Assembly: GCF_013423785.1 (NCBI RefSeq)
Contig: NZ_CP058952.1
Span: forward strand, 992,001 to 1,056,000
Origin: Chitinibacter fontanus
GTDB lineage: Bacteria; Pseudomonadota; Gammaproteobacteria; Burkholderiales; Chitinibacteraceae
Reading direction: 5' to 3'
Length of the DNA: 64,000 nucleotides
The notes below the pieces were generated by a model. It was given only the letters and a program-made list of their open reading frames with translations. It did no database searches and was not told where the DNA came from. Of this stretch, positions 16,814 through 26,243 are shown piece after piece. Both the position numbers and the translations under genes were made by a program. Numbering within the stretch: position 1 is the first letter of the stretch; every line of letters starts with the position of its first letter.

Positions 16814-18106
16814 ATGAATCGTGGTTTCTTTACCATTTTGGGGGCGCAATTTTTCTCTGCCCTCGCTGATAATGCACTGTTTTTTGCGGCGCTAGCACTA
16901 CTCAAGGAGCAGCAAGCGCCAGAATGGCATTTATCGATGCTACTCTGGGCATTTACCGTGTCCTATGTGCTCATCGCCCCTTACGCCGGCGCATTTGCTG
17001 ACTCCATGCACAAAGGGCGCGCCATGCTTATTTGCAATGGCATTAAGTTATTAGGCTGCGCCAGCATGATCGCGGGCATGCCGCCGATTTTTGCCTATGC
17101 AATAGTTGGCTTCGGTGCGGCAGCCTATTCACCCGCCAAATACGGCATCATCACCGAATATTTACCCCATGAACAATTAGTCGCCGCCAATGGTTGGCTA
17201 GAAGGCGCTACGGTAGGCGCAATTATTTTAGGCACAGTCATTGGTGGGTATTTATCTGGAAGCCACATTCAGCAATGGCTAGCAGGCAATACTCTCGGGC
17301 ACATCTTCAGTCCGGCGCAATTTGCCATTTTGGCCACTATCGCGATTTACCTACTGGCCGCCTACATCAATCTATTTATTCCCAAACTGCAGGTACGCCT
17401 CAAGCCACTCCACCTAGACCCGATTCATCAAGCGAAGGAATTCGCTTGGTGTGTACAACGGCTGTGGCGCGACCCACAAGGGCAACTATCACTAGGGGTC
17501 ACTACTCTGTTTTGGGGCGCGGGCGCCACGATGCGTTTGGTCGTGCTTAATTGGGCCGTGATCTGGTTATCGCTCAAGCTAGAACAAGCCAGCCAACTGA
17601 TCGCGCTGGTGGCGGTCGGCATTGCAATCGGGGCAGTTGCGGCCGGGCGCTGGGTACCACTGCACAAAGCCTTTAGCGTACTCTGGGCTGGCATTGCGAT
17701 GGGCGCGCTGGTCATTTTGATGCTGTGGGTCAACCAGATTGCCATTGCTGCGTTATTAATGCTGATTATTGGCGCTTTATCAGGGTTTTTTGTTGTGCCA
17801 CTCAATGCCATGCTGCAACACCGCGGGCATTTATTGATGGGCGCAGGGCACTCAATTGCCGTACAAAATTTCAATGAAAACCTCGGTATTTTGCTGATGG
17901 TGGGCTTTCACGCCTGGCTGGTTAAAAATTGGAGCACTCCACTACCCGCTGATAGCAGCGCCTTACTGCAACAACAGTTTGCGCACAATGGTTTGCCTCC
18001 CATGTGGCTGATTATTATCGGTTTTGGTGGTTTCGTAATTATGGTGATGAGCTGGATTCTGCTGCGTTATCAACGCAATTTAAAAGCGGGCCTGCTGCAC
18101 GATTAA
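16814..18106 (+). CDS. lplT: Lysophospholipid transporter LplT (MFS)
   Basis: A major-facilitator inner-membrane protein of 430 residues. The N-terminus FFTILGAQFFSALADNALFFAAL and the segment YSPAKYGIITEYLP are characteristic of LplT, which flips lysophospholipids inward for re-acylation. There are about twelve membrane segments. In enterobacteria LplT works with the acyltransferase/ligase Aas; no aas is next to this gene. An SD-like GAAGGCG lies just upstream of the ATG. An RND adaptor gene starts 7 nt after its stop, suggesting readthrough or a shared operon. Confidence 0.92.
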   Translation: MNRGFFTILGAQFFSALADNALFFAALALLKEQQAPEWHLSMLLWAFTVSYVLIAPYAGAFADSMHKGRAMLICNGIKLLGCASMIAGMPPIFAYAIVGFGAAAYSPAKYGIITEYLPHEQLVAANGWLEGATVGAIILGTVIGGYLSGSHIQQWLAGNTLGHIFSPAQFAILATIAIYLLAAYINLFIPKLQVRLKPLHLDPIHQAKEFAWCVQRLWRDPQGQLSLGVTTLFWGAGATMRLVVLNWAVIWLSLKLEQASQLIALVAVGIAIGAVAAGRWVPLHKAFSVLWAGIAMGALVILMLWVNQIAIAALLMLIIGALSGFFVVPLNAMLQHRGHLLMGAGHSIAVQNFNENLGILLMVGFHAWLVKNWSTPLPADSSALLQQQFAHNGLPPMWLIIIGFGGFVIMVMSWILLRYQRNLKAGLLHD

Positions 18107-18112
18107 ATAGCA

Positions 18113-19273
18113 ATGAGATTGAAATCAATGAATGTAACTCGTTATGCCCCAGTTCTAGTATTCACGTTTGGCGCACTACTTAGCGGATGTGGGCCATCAG
18201 CTGATAAGCCTAAGCAAGGCAAAAGCGAGCGCCCCACAGTGGTACAAAGCAGCGTGGTAAAAATAGGCGAGCTGCCCCAGCAAATTAGCACCAATGGGCA
18301 TGTTGAAGCCGTACAAATGATTGAAATTCGTCCACAAGTCAGTGCGCAGATTGCCGCCATTCACTTCAAAGAAGGCGATGAAGTCAAAGCTGGGCAATTA
18401 TTATTTACTCTTGATGCCCGCAATGATGAAGCGCAAGCCAATCGCAGCAAAGCCGTTGCCGCCCAAATGGAAGCGCAGTTGGCCGAAGCGGATCGCAATT
18501 TGGCTCGCACGATCGAATTAGCCCAAGCCAAATTTATTTCCCCTTCCGCTGTCGATACTGCACGCGCCAAAGCTGAAAGTTTGCGTGCCCAACTGGTGGC
18601 GGCCAAAGCCGATCAAACCGCTGCTGCGGTCAAATTATCCTACACCCGCATCGTTGCACCATTCGCAGGTCGCACCGGCAAAATTAACATTCGCACTGGC
18701 GCGTTAGCGCAAACCAATAGCACCGAGCCGCTGGTAACCCTTACCCAGCTAGACCCCGTGCGCATTAGCTTTAATGTGCCAGAGCGCGACTTATCGGCCT
18801 TGATTGCCGCGCAACACAATACCTCATTGGCCGTACAAGCCACGCTACCCGATGGCAGCACACGCGAGGGTAAATTGGTATTTTTGGATAGCGCCGTAGA
18901 TAAAAATACCGGCACCTTGCTCGCCAAAGCTGAGTTTGCCAATGCAGATCGCCAGCTATGGCCAGGTTTGAGCGTGGGCATCGAAGTCCAACTGGGTGCA
19001 GAAAAAGGGCTCATCGTCCCGCTGCAAGCTATTCAAACTGGCCCAGAACAGCGCTTTGTGTATGTGATTGGCGAAGACAAAAAAGCGCAAGCACAAAATA
19101 TTACTGTGCTACGCAGCCATGATGGACAGGCCTTAGTTGAGGGCTTAAAACCCGGCAGTAAAGTAATTCGTGAAGGCGGGCAAAATGTACGCCCTGGCGG
19201 CATGGTTATTGAAGCAAGCAAGCCCGCCAAAAAATCCGCCAGCCAGGCCAGCCACAGCGGTGAGGCACAGTAA
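18113..19273 (+). CDS. RND efflux periplasmic adaptor (HlyD/AcrA/MdtA family), lipoprotein
   Basis: A membrane-fusion protein of 386 residues linking an RND pump to an outer-membrane channel. The signal peptide ends in the lipobox LLSGC, so it is probably lipid-anchored. The order is a beta-barrel/lipoyl half (PQVSAQIAAIHFKEGDEVKAG), a coiled-coil hairpin (about residues 105-170), the second lipoyl half (YTRIVAPFAGRTGKI), then the beta-barrel domain (LDPVRISFNVPE). The start is uncertain: the ATG at 18128 has a better GAGA spacing than that at 18113. The pump gene follows after 2 nt. No outer-membrane channel gene is near. Confidence 0.92.
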   Translation: MRLKSMNVTRYAPVLVFTFGALLSGCGPSADKPKQGKSERPTVVQSSVVKIGELPQQISTNGHVEAVQMIEIRPQVSAQIAAIHFKEGDEVKAGQLLFTLDARNDEAQANRSKAVAAQMEAQLAEADRNLARTIELAQAKFISPSAVDTARAKAESLRAQLVAAKADQTAAAVKLSYTRIVAPFAGRTGKINIRTGALAQTNSTEPLVTLTQLDPVRISFNVPERDLSALIAAQHNTSLAVQATLPDGSTREGKLVFLDSAVDKNTGTLLAKAEFANADRQLWPGLSVGIEVQLGAEKGLIVPLQAIQTGPEQRFVYVIGEDKKAQAQNITVLRSHDGQALVEGLKPGSKVIREGGQNVRPGGMVIEASKPAKKSASQASHSGEAQ

Positions 19274-19275
19274 TC

Positions 19276-22200
19276 ATGAGCCAGAATCACGGAATTTCTT
19301 GGTGGGCGATTCATCGTCCAGTCGCCACGCTATTGCTGTGGCTCGCGGTCATGGTGGCCGGTGTCATTGCCTGGTTTCATTTACCAATCTCGGCGCTACC
19401 CAGCTATGACACCCCAACAATTAATGTTTCGGCATCACTAAGCGGCGCTTCACCGGAAACCATGGCCAATTCAGTGGCAACCCCACTGGAAAAGCAATTC
19501 TCGACGATTCCTGGGCTGGCCATGATGAGTTCGAGCAGCCGTTTGGGCAGCACCTCAATCACGCTTGAATTCGCACCCAATCGCGACATTGAATCCGCCG
19601 CGGTAGACGTACAGGCCGCTTTATATCGCGCAAATCGTAGCCTACCTAGCGATATGAAAAGTCCACCGAGCTATCGCAAAGTAAATCCATCCGATGCGCC
19701 GATTTTGATGCTGTCGATCAATTCGCCATCAATGTCGCTTTCACAACTGAATGATTATTCGGACAATCTGATTGCCCCTGCTCTTTCGACCATCGATGGG
19801 GTGGCACAGGTGCAGATTTATGGGCAAAAAAAATACGCAGTGCGCATTGCGGTTGATCCAGAAAAACTCGCAGCACGGAATATTTCTTTGCCCGAGTTGT
19901 CCAGCGCCCTGAAAACCGCCAACGCCAATTCGCCAGTGGGTCAGCTTGAAGGCGAGCGTCAAACCTTGATGCTACAAGCCAATGAGCAGCTTAAAAATGC
20001 GGCCGAATTTGCCGAGGTAGTTGTTGCCAACCGTAGCGCAGATAGTGGAGGCCTTGTGCGCTTGAAAGATGTGGCTCGCGTAGAAGACAGCGTGGAAAAC
20101 ATTAAATCGGGTAGCTGGGTCAACGGCGAGCGCTCGATTATTCTGGCGGTACAACGCCAACCTGGTGCCAACACGGTAGCTACGGTCGATGCAATCAAAG
20201 CGATGCTACCCAAGCTAAAAGCACAAATGCCCGATTCGGTTGAGATGCACGAAATCAACGATCGCTCGACCTCAATTCGTGAATCGATTCATGATGTGAA
20301 CCTGACGCTATTGCTCACACTGGGCTTGGTCGTTATGTCGGTTTTGCTATTTCTGCGCCGAGCTGCTGCCACACTTATTCCATCGGTATCACTCCCAATC
20401 TCTTTATTGGCAACGTTTGCATTGATGTACTGGCTGGGGTATAGCCTAGATAACATCTCACTGATGGGGCTTACTGTGGCACTGGGGCTGGTGGTCGATG
20501 ATGCGATTGTGGTGCTGGAAAACATTGTGCGCCACATCGAAGAGGGGATGAGCCCGTGGGATGCCGCCATTAAAGGCGCTGGCGAAGTGGGCTTTACCGT
20601 GGTTTCGATTTCGATTTCATTGGTCGCTGTATTTATCCCGATTTTCTTTATGCCGGGCACCATGGGGCTGCTGTTTCATGAGTTTGCCGTGGTGGTTGCA
20701 CTGTCGATTTTAGTCTCGATGCTGGTGTCACTCACCTTGATTCCACTATTTGCCGCACGGTTTCTCAAGCCTGAACCAGCCGAGCATACGCATACCGACC
20801 CGGCCTGGAGTCGTTATTTCGAAGCCGGTTTTAACCGCCTACTCGCAGCGTATCAGCGCAGCTTGGGCTGGGTGCTACAACATAAAATTTGGATGCTACT
20901 AGCTACCTTGGCGACCTTTGGTATCACGGTTTGGCTATACACGGCCATACCAAAAGGATTCTTCCCGCAAGAAGATATCGGCCAAGTGCAAGCCAGTGTC
21001 GATATGTCCGCGGATATTAGCTACCCTGCCCTACTCAAATTGCAGCAACGTGTCGCATCCGCGGTCGCTAAAAATCCCAACGTATCCAGCGTGGCTTCTA
21101 GCTTGGGTAATGGGAGTGGCGGACGCTTATTTATCACGCTCAAACCACGCAAAGAACGGCAGAACATGCAAAAGACGCTTGAAAGTCTGCGCAAAGACAC
21201 CGGTAAAATCGCCGGAGTAAATGTGTTCTACCGCCCAACCCAAAATCTGAATATCGGCGGCCGAAGTGGGAAAAGCAGCTACCAATATACTTTGCAGGCG
21301 GTCAATGCCAATGATTTGGAAAGCTGGAGTAATAAGCTGCAGGCGGAATTAGCCAGCAAAGCCATCTTCCGTGACGTCACCTCCGATGCTGAGCAAAAAA
21401 CGCTGCAGGCCAAGCTAAATATCAATCGAGATCGCGCAGCCGAGCTAGGGGTAGACATGCAATCACTGCGCGACACCTTGTACGCCGCCTATGGTGAACG
21501 CGAGGTTGCCAGTATTTATGCACCACAGGATAGCTACTCGGTATTGCTGCAATTGAACGAAGCAGACCGCGCCGATGAAAGCAAACTCGCCAAGCTGTAT
21601 GTACGCAGCAAGAACGGTGGGCTAATTCCACTCAGCAGTTTTGCGACCGTTGCGCGCACCGCCGTCACCACCACCATTAACCATCAGGGGCAACTACCTG
21701 CCATTACGCTTTCCTTCAATTTGGCAGAAGGCAGCTCGCTATCGGATGCTGCGCGCGAAATTAAAGCGGCAGAAACGTCCATAGCACTGCCTAGCTATAT
21801 CTTCGGTGGTTTTGCAGGCGATGCCGCGCTATATAACCAAACGCAAACCAGTCAGTTATGGCTGATTTTAGCGGCGGTGGCGGTGATCTATGTTGTGCTG
21901 GGGGTCTTGTACGAAAGCTGGATTCACCCCATTACCATTCTGGCCGGTATTCCCTCTGCGGCCATTGGTGCCTTGCTAGCACTTAATTTGGTCGGTTTAG
22001 AATTAACCTTCATTGCCATGATTGGGATTTTGTTGCTGGTCGGCATTGTGAAGAAAAATGCCATCATGATGATCGACTTTGCACTTGAAGCCGAGCGTGG
22101 CTCGGCGCTGAGTTCAATTGATGCCATTCGCGAAGCCAGCGCCAAACGTTTTAGACCTATTATGATGACCACGCTGGCAGCCATGATGGGCGCGATGCCA

Positions 22201-22350
22201 TTGGCCTTGGGCTTAGGGGCTGGCGCCGAATTGCGTCAGCCGCTCGGGGTCGCCATTGTGGGTGGCTTGATTTTTTCACAGCTGATCACACTGTACATCA
22301 CGCCAGTGCTCTACATCAGCTTGGCTAAACTAGAGAAAAAGCTGAAATAA
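19276..22350 (+). CDS. RND efflux pump inner-membrane transporter (MdtB/MdtC/AcrB-like)
   Basis: A proton-driven exporter of 1024 residues. The first membrane segment is followed by the porter domain motif PTINVSASLSGASPETM. The central Asp pair of the proton relay is in GLVVDDAIVVLENIVRH and the TM10 Lys is in GIVKKNAIMMIDFALE. Two repeats of six membrane segments each with a periplasmic loop give the full-length family architecture. It is closest in feel to the MdtB/MdtC and metal/drug HAE1 groups; the substrate cannot be told from sequence. It forms an operon with the adaptor just upstream. A 49-bp repeat starts 5 nt after its stop. Confidence 0.94.
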   Translation: MSQNHGISWWAIHRPVATLLLWLAVMVAGVIAWFHLPISALPSYDTPTINVSASLSGASPETMANSVATPLEKQFSTIPGLAMMSSSSRLGSTSITLEFAPNRDIESAAVDVQAALYRANRSLPSDMKSPPSYRKVNPSDAPILMLSINSPSMSLSQLNDYSDNLIAPALSTIDGVAQVQIYGQKKYAVRIAVDPEKLAARNISLPELSSALKTANANSPVGQLEGERQTLMLQANEQLKNAAEFAEVVVANRSADSGGLVRLKDVARVEDSVENIKSGSWVNGERSIILAVQRQPGANTVATVDAIKAMLPKLKAQMPDSVEMHEINDRSTSIRESIHDVNLTLLLTLGLVVMSVLLFLRRAAATLIPSVSLPISLLATFALMYWLGYSLDNISLMGLTVALGLVVDDAIVVLENIVRHIEEGMSPWDAAIKGAGEVGFTVVSISISLVAVFIPIFFMPGTMGLLFHEFAVVVALSILVSMLVSLTLIPLFAARFLKPEPAEHTHTDPAWSRYFEAGFNRLLAAYQRSLGWVLQHKIWMLLATLATFGITVWLYTAIPKGFFPQEDIGQVQASVDMSADISYPALLKLQQRVASAVAKNPNVSSVASSLGNGSGGRLFITLKPRKERQNMQKTLESLRKDTGKIAGVNVFYRPTQNLNIGGRSGKSSYQYTLQAVNANDLESWSNKLQAELASKAIFRDVTSDAEQKTLQAKLNINRDRAAELGVDMQSLRDTLYAAYGEREVASIYAPQDSYSVLLQLNEADRADESKLAKLYVRSKNGGLIPLSSFATVARTAVTTTINHQGQLPAITLSFNLAEGSSLSDAAREIKAAETSIALPSYIFGGFAGDAALYNQTQTSQLWLILAAVAVIYVVLGVLYESWIHPITILAGIPSAAIGALLALNLVGLELTFIAMIGILLLVGIVKKNAIMMIDFALEAERGSALSSIDAIREASAKRFRPIMMTTLAAMMGAMPLALGLGAGAELRQPLGVAIVGGLIFSQLITLYITPVLYISLAKLEKKLK

Positions 22351-22355
22351 TCACA

Positions 22356-22404
22356 AGGTATAAGGCTGAAGGCTTTTTAAAAATTGACATCAGGCCTTAT
22401 ACCC
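22356..22404. repeat. 49-bp inverted-repeat element, copy 5
   Basis: Ends AGGTATAAGGC and GCCTTATACCC; GGTATAAGGC is a perfect 10-bp inverted repeat. It lies between convergent genes, 5 nt after the RND stop. Its right arm supplies the TAA stop (22397-22399) of the minus-strand REC-GGDEF gene. Confidence 0.85.
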
Positions 22405-23302
22405 CCAAGAAAACACGGTTTCTACCGGCAGCCTTGGCGTTGTAAAGCGCTTGGTCTGCAATTTGCAGCAAGCCTTCTACGGTGGGAATATCACTTCGCC
22501 ATTGGGCCACGCCCGCACTGATGGTCACAATGTGCTGGCCAGGCGCTTTGGGATTTGGAATCGCTAACTCGGAAACACTTTGGCAAATTCGCTCGGCAAT
22601 CAGCTTCGCCTCGTGCATCTGCGTAGCTGCTAATAGGCAGCAAAACTCTTCACCGCCATAGCGAGCCATTAAATCATTTGGATTGCGCAAAGCAGATTTA
22701 ATCACCCCTGCCACCCGTTGCAAACAAAAATCGCCCGCCACATGCCCTTGGCTGTCGTTGTAACGCTTAAAGTAATCCACATCAATGAGTACCAGTGAAA
22801 ACATGCTGGTTTCGGGCAAATCACGCGCGCGTTCAAACTCAAGTAACAAGCGCTCGAATAAAAATCGCCGATTCGCCAAGCCAGTTAAGCTATCGGTTTG
22901 CGCCAGAATACGCAATTGATCTTTGGCATGCTTGAAGGCTAAATGATTACGTACCCGTGCCCGAACAATCGACGGATTAAACGGTTTGACGATGTAGTCG
23001 ACAGCTCCGGCATCAAGCCCTCGGGTTTCTTCATCCGGCGTCGCCAATGCAGTGATAAAAATAACCGGAATTTCTGCGGTATCAACTTTACTTTGCAAGA
23101 TACGACATAACTCATATCCATCCATATCCGGCATCATGATATCGAGCAAAATTAAATCGGGTGCTTGTTTATTCAACTGAGCGAGGGCCTGCTCACCACT
23201 CATAGCAAAACGAACATCGTAATGCTCCGCGAGTAGCTCACCCAATGCCTCAATATTGGCCATCTGGTCATCAACCACCAGAATATACGGATCATGCCTC
23301 AT
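22397..23302 (-). CDS. Response regulator with GGDEF output (diguanylate cyclase)
   Basis: A PleD/WspR-type protein of 301 residues that makes c-di-GMP when its receiver is phosphorylated. The receiver domain (about 1-125) has Asp54 in LLDIMMPDMDG and the Lys of YIVKPFNPSI. The GGDEF domain (about 140-300) has an intact GGEEF at 216-220 and LTGLANRRFLFERL at its start. The product-inhibition RxxD site is not in register (NPND instead), so feedback may be weak. Its start overlaps the hybrid-kinase gene by 11 nt, making it the likely direct phosphorylation target of that kinase's HPt domain (inference). Confidence 0.93.
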   Translation of the reverse strand: MRHDPYILVVDDQMANIEALGELLAEHYDVRFAMSGEQALAQLNKQAPDLILLDIMMPDMDGYELCRILQSKVDTAEIPVIFITALATPDEETRGLDAGAVDYIVKPFNPSIVRARVRNHLAFKHAKDQLRILAQTDSLTGLANRRFLFERLLLEFERARDLPETSMFSLVLIDVDYFKRYNDSQGHVAGDFCLQRVAGVIKSALRNPNDLMARYGGEEFCCLLAATQMHEAKLIAERICQSVSELAIPNPKAPGQHIVTISAGVAQWRSDIPTVEGLLQIADQALYNAKAAGRNRVFLGV

Positions 23303-26243
23303 GCTGCCCCTCCGTCATTAGAGGAAGCAAATTCGTCAGTGCCGCAGGATAATCCAATCGATCCAATGCGGCAGTGATACTCGCTAAAGATTGCAGCTCA
23401 GGAGCACCTTGCATTGCCTCTTGCAACGCTTGCAATTTATGGCGGGCTCGCAAGCTATTCGCTTCCAAGGCCGCACGCAAAGCCTGCGCTTGAGGCAGAA
23501 ATTGTGCAGGAATTGGCAAATTAGACCCTATTGATGCAGGCAACTCGGTCGCCTGCTCCTGAATCAGTGGATAAATTGATTTAAGTGCTTTATTCCAGCT
23601 CTGCACTAGGCGCGTGGCATCTGGATAGATACCCCCCGTTTTCGCAAACTGGTTTAAATTTTGCTCTAATTGACTGGCCGCTTCATACAGTGCGGTCAAA
23701 CCCAGCGTACCAGCCACCCCGCGCAGCGCATGCACTTTCGCCGTCAATGTCGGCACGTCTCGCTGCAACACCAAAGGCTCCATATCGGCAAAAAACGGCT
23801 GCTGCTCGATAAAAAACTGCTGCAACCAGCGGCGATAGCGGCCCACATTACCATTGAGCCGCTGCAGCGCTTCTTTCACCGACAAGCCTGCTTGCTCTAA
23901 CTGCTCCAGCAAACATTTTTCTTGCTCGGTAAACGCGGTCTTACCCAAGCTCGTAGGCGATTGCAAAGGAGCCAGCGCATAACCTCGCTCTATCTGATAG
24001 TGGCAGGCTTGCAAAATCACTTCGCGCAATTTCTGCGCATCAATCGGTTTCAGCAAATATTCATTCATCCCAACTTCAGCACCCGCAGCACGTTCTTCAG
24101 AACTAGCATTGGCCGTTAGCGCCACAATATAAACTTGTGGATCAAGCACTTTAAACTGCTGATACCCCCCTTCGCGAATCCAGCGCGTGGCACTTAAACC
24201 ATCCATCACAGGCATACGGCCATCCATCAACACTAAGTCATAACGCTCCTTGGCCAACGCCTCAATTGCAGCAAGACCAGTATCGACCACCTGCAAACCC
24301 AAACCTAGCTCTTCCAGTTGTGCGCTCACAATTAATTGGTTGGTAATAATGTCTTCAGCGTAAAGTACTTTGATTTGATACGGGATTCGTTCTTGCTTGA
24401 TCGGCTCCTCGGCCATTGGCTCAGCTAGCTCTACCGGCTCCAGAGGTAAATCAACCCGAAAGCAGGTGCCCTCTCCAAGCTGACTAGTGACAGCGATTGA
24501 GCCTTGCATTAAATCAATCAAAGCACGGCATATCGACAAACCCAAACCAGTGCCGCCATATTTACGGGTCGTTGACTTATCCGCCTGTTCGAACTTGGTA
24601 AATAATCGCCCTAAACTTTGCTCATCCAAACCGATTCCGGTATCGGCGATAGAGAATTTGATCTGTTCGCCATCTCGATACGCACTTAAACGTATTGAGC
24701 CCTGTTCTGTAAATTTGATCGCATTGCCAACTAAGTTAAACAGAATCTGACGAATACGCGTTGGGTCACCCAAGCAGCCAGCCGTGGGCAAATGCGCAAT
24801 ATCGACCACAAAACTCAAGCCCTTCTCCTCTGCGCGCGGGCCAAACAGCGCAGCGACCTGCCCAATAATTTTGTGCAGATCAAACGGGATACATTCGAGC
24901 GTGATTTTCCCAGCCTCAATCTTTGATGCATCAAGCAAATCATTAATAATCTCGAGCAGCATTTCGGCATTCTCAAGCCCTATTGTGATTTGCTCTCGCG
25001 TATTGGGGCGTAATTCTTTTTGCAATTGCGCCAAGCGCAGCATACCGATTACGCCGGATAGCGGGGTTCGAATTTCATGGCTAACCAACGCCAAAAACTC
25101 ATTTTTTGCCTCATTAACCGCTAATAAAGCATTTTTCTCTGCATCAAACTTGGCTTTTTGAACTAGGCTCTCATTCTCTAAAATTTTTCGCTGTTGCTCT
25201 GTTTTCAGTAGTTTCAAGCGAATTTCCGATTTACTGATTTTCCGCAATGCGGCACTTTGCAATTGGATCTTGGTTCGATCCGCAACCTGCTTGGTTTTTA
25301 TTTCACAATGGCGCTCGTAGCTAATCAAAGCCTCTTCATAGCGTTCCATCAGTTCGAGAATTTCTGACTTTAACTCACAGATTTTCATCTCATGATGCAT
25401 GGAATTATTTTTTAGTGAATACTGATTAGCGATTTCCACATACCGTAATGCATCAAAATAGCGATGACTTTCTTTTAGCACTTTAGCAATACCAAGGTTC
25501 GCCATAGCTAAAGGCCATGCATGATGATTACTTTCGGCTATTTCTATACTTTCATTAAATAGTTTTAGTGCCTTGTTTAGCTCACCCAAACCTAAATAAG
25601 AAAAGCCCATATGCATTAGCACTTCAGAAACTTGCCCGGCATCAGCACGTCGCCGGTAAAACCCACGTGCTTGCTCTAAATGCTCAATCGCTTTTGTATA
25701 CTGCTGTAATTCATTGTAATCACTGCCCAGCCATAAATTCAGCATCATCAATAAAGTTGCATCATCTAAATCTTGGGCAAACTCTAGGGCTAACAAATGA
25801 TGATGCAATGAATCCTCAAATAGATCAAAATAAAGATAAACTCCACCAACACCAATATAGGCCTTGATATAGTGCTCAATGGATTGATGCTCCAAAGCCA
25901 ACTCCAGACATTCGCTCCAATACTCTAGTGCCAATTCTAATTCACCAACTGCATAGCATGTCTTTCCTAGACACTCATAAATATCTAGTAATAGCTGATC
26001 GTTCCTATTCTTTACCACTACTTTTTTCAAGACCGCTAGCAATACAGTCTTCGCATCAAAAAATCGACCTAACTTCTCTAATGCTTCACCTTTCAGATAG
26101 AGTGCATATTCAAGTTCGGCAGGCATATTTTCTTGGCTAGCTAATTGCTCCAATTCATTTGCGAGTTCCAAAGCCAGGTCATAATTCCGTAAACGATACT
26201 GTGCCTGCTTATCTTTTATCTGAGCATATTTATCGAGCATCAT
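23292..26243 (-). CDS. TPR hybrid sensor histidine kinase with REC and HPt domains
   Basis: A cytoplasmic phosphorelay kinase of 983 residues, without membrane segments. TPR repeats span about residues 15-325, then a coiled coil (about 330-380). HisKA has His389 in LVSHEIRTPLSG; the HATPase has VGNAIKFT, DTGIGL and GGTGLGLS. A receiver domain follows with Asp674 in LVLMDGRMPVMDG, then an HPt domain with His838 in KVHALRGVAGTLG. All four phosphorelay sites look intact. The start overlaps the upstream TPR gene by 14 nt and its end overlaps the REC-GGDEF gene by 11 nt, so the relay probably ends on that cyclase. Confidence 0.93.
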   Translation of the reverse strand: MMLDKYAQIKDKQAQYRLRNYDLALELANELEQLASQENMPAELEYALYLKGEALEKLGRFFDAKTVLLAVLKKVVVKNRNDQLLLDIYECLGKTCYAVGELELALEYWSECLELALEHQSIEHYIKAYIGVGGVYLYFDLFEDSLHHHLLALEFAQDLDDATLLMMLNLWLGSDYNELQQYTKAIEHLEQARGFYRRRADAGQVSEVLMHMGFSYLGLGELNKALKLFNESIEIAESNHHAWPLAMANLGIAKVLKESHRYFDALRYVEIANQYSLKNNSMHHEMKICELKSEILELMERYEEALISYERHCEIKTKQVADRTKIQLQSAALRKISKSEIRLKLLKTEQQRKILENESLVQKAKFDAEKNALLAVNEAKNEFLALVSHEIRTPLSGVIGMLRLAQLQKELRPNTREQITIGLENAEMLLEIINDLLDASKIEAGKITLECIPFDLHKIIGQVAALFGPRAEEKGLSFVVDIAHLPTAGCLGDPTRIRQILFNLVGNAIKFTEQGSIRLSAYRDGEQIKFSIADTGIGLDEQSLGRLFTKFEQADKSTTRKYGGTGLGLSICRALIDLMQGSIAVTSQLGEGTCFRVDLPLEPVELAEPMAEEPIKQERIPYQIKVLYAEDIITNQLIVSAQLEELGLGLQVVDTGLAAIEALAKERYDLVLMDGRMPVMDGLSATRWIREGGYQQFKVLDPQVYIVALTANASSEERAAGAEVGMNEYLLKPIDAQKLREVILQACHYQIERGYALAPLQSPTSLGKTAFTEQEKCLLEQLEQAGLSVKEALQRLNGNVGRYRRWLQQFFIEQQPFFADMEPLVLQRDVPTLTAKVHALRGVAGTLGLTALYEAASQLEQNLNQFAKTGGIYPDATRLVQSWNKALKSIYPLIQEQATELPASIGSNLPIPAQFLPQAQALRAALEANSLRARHKLQALQEAMQGAPELQSLASITAALDRLDYPAALTNLLPLMTEGQHEA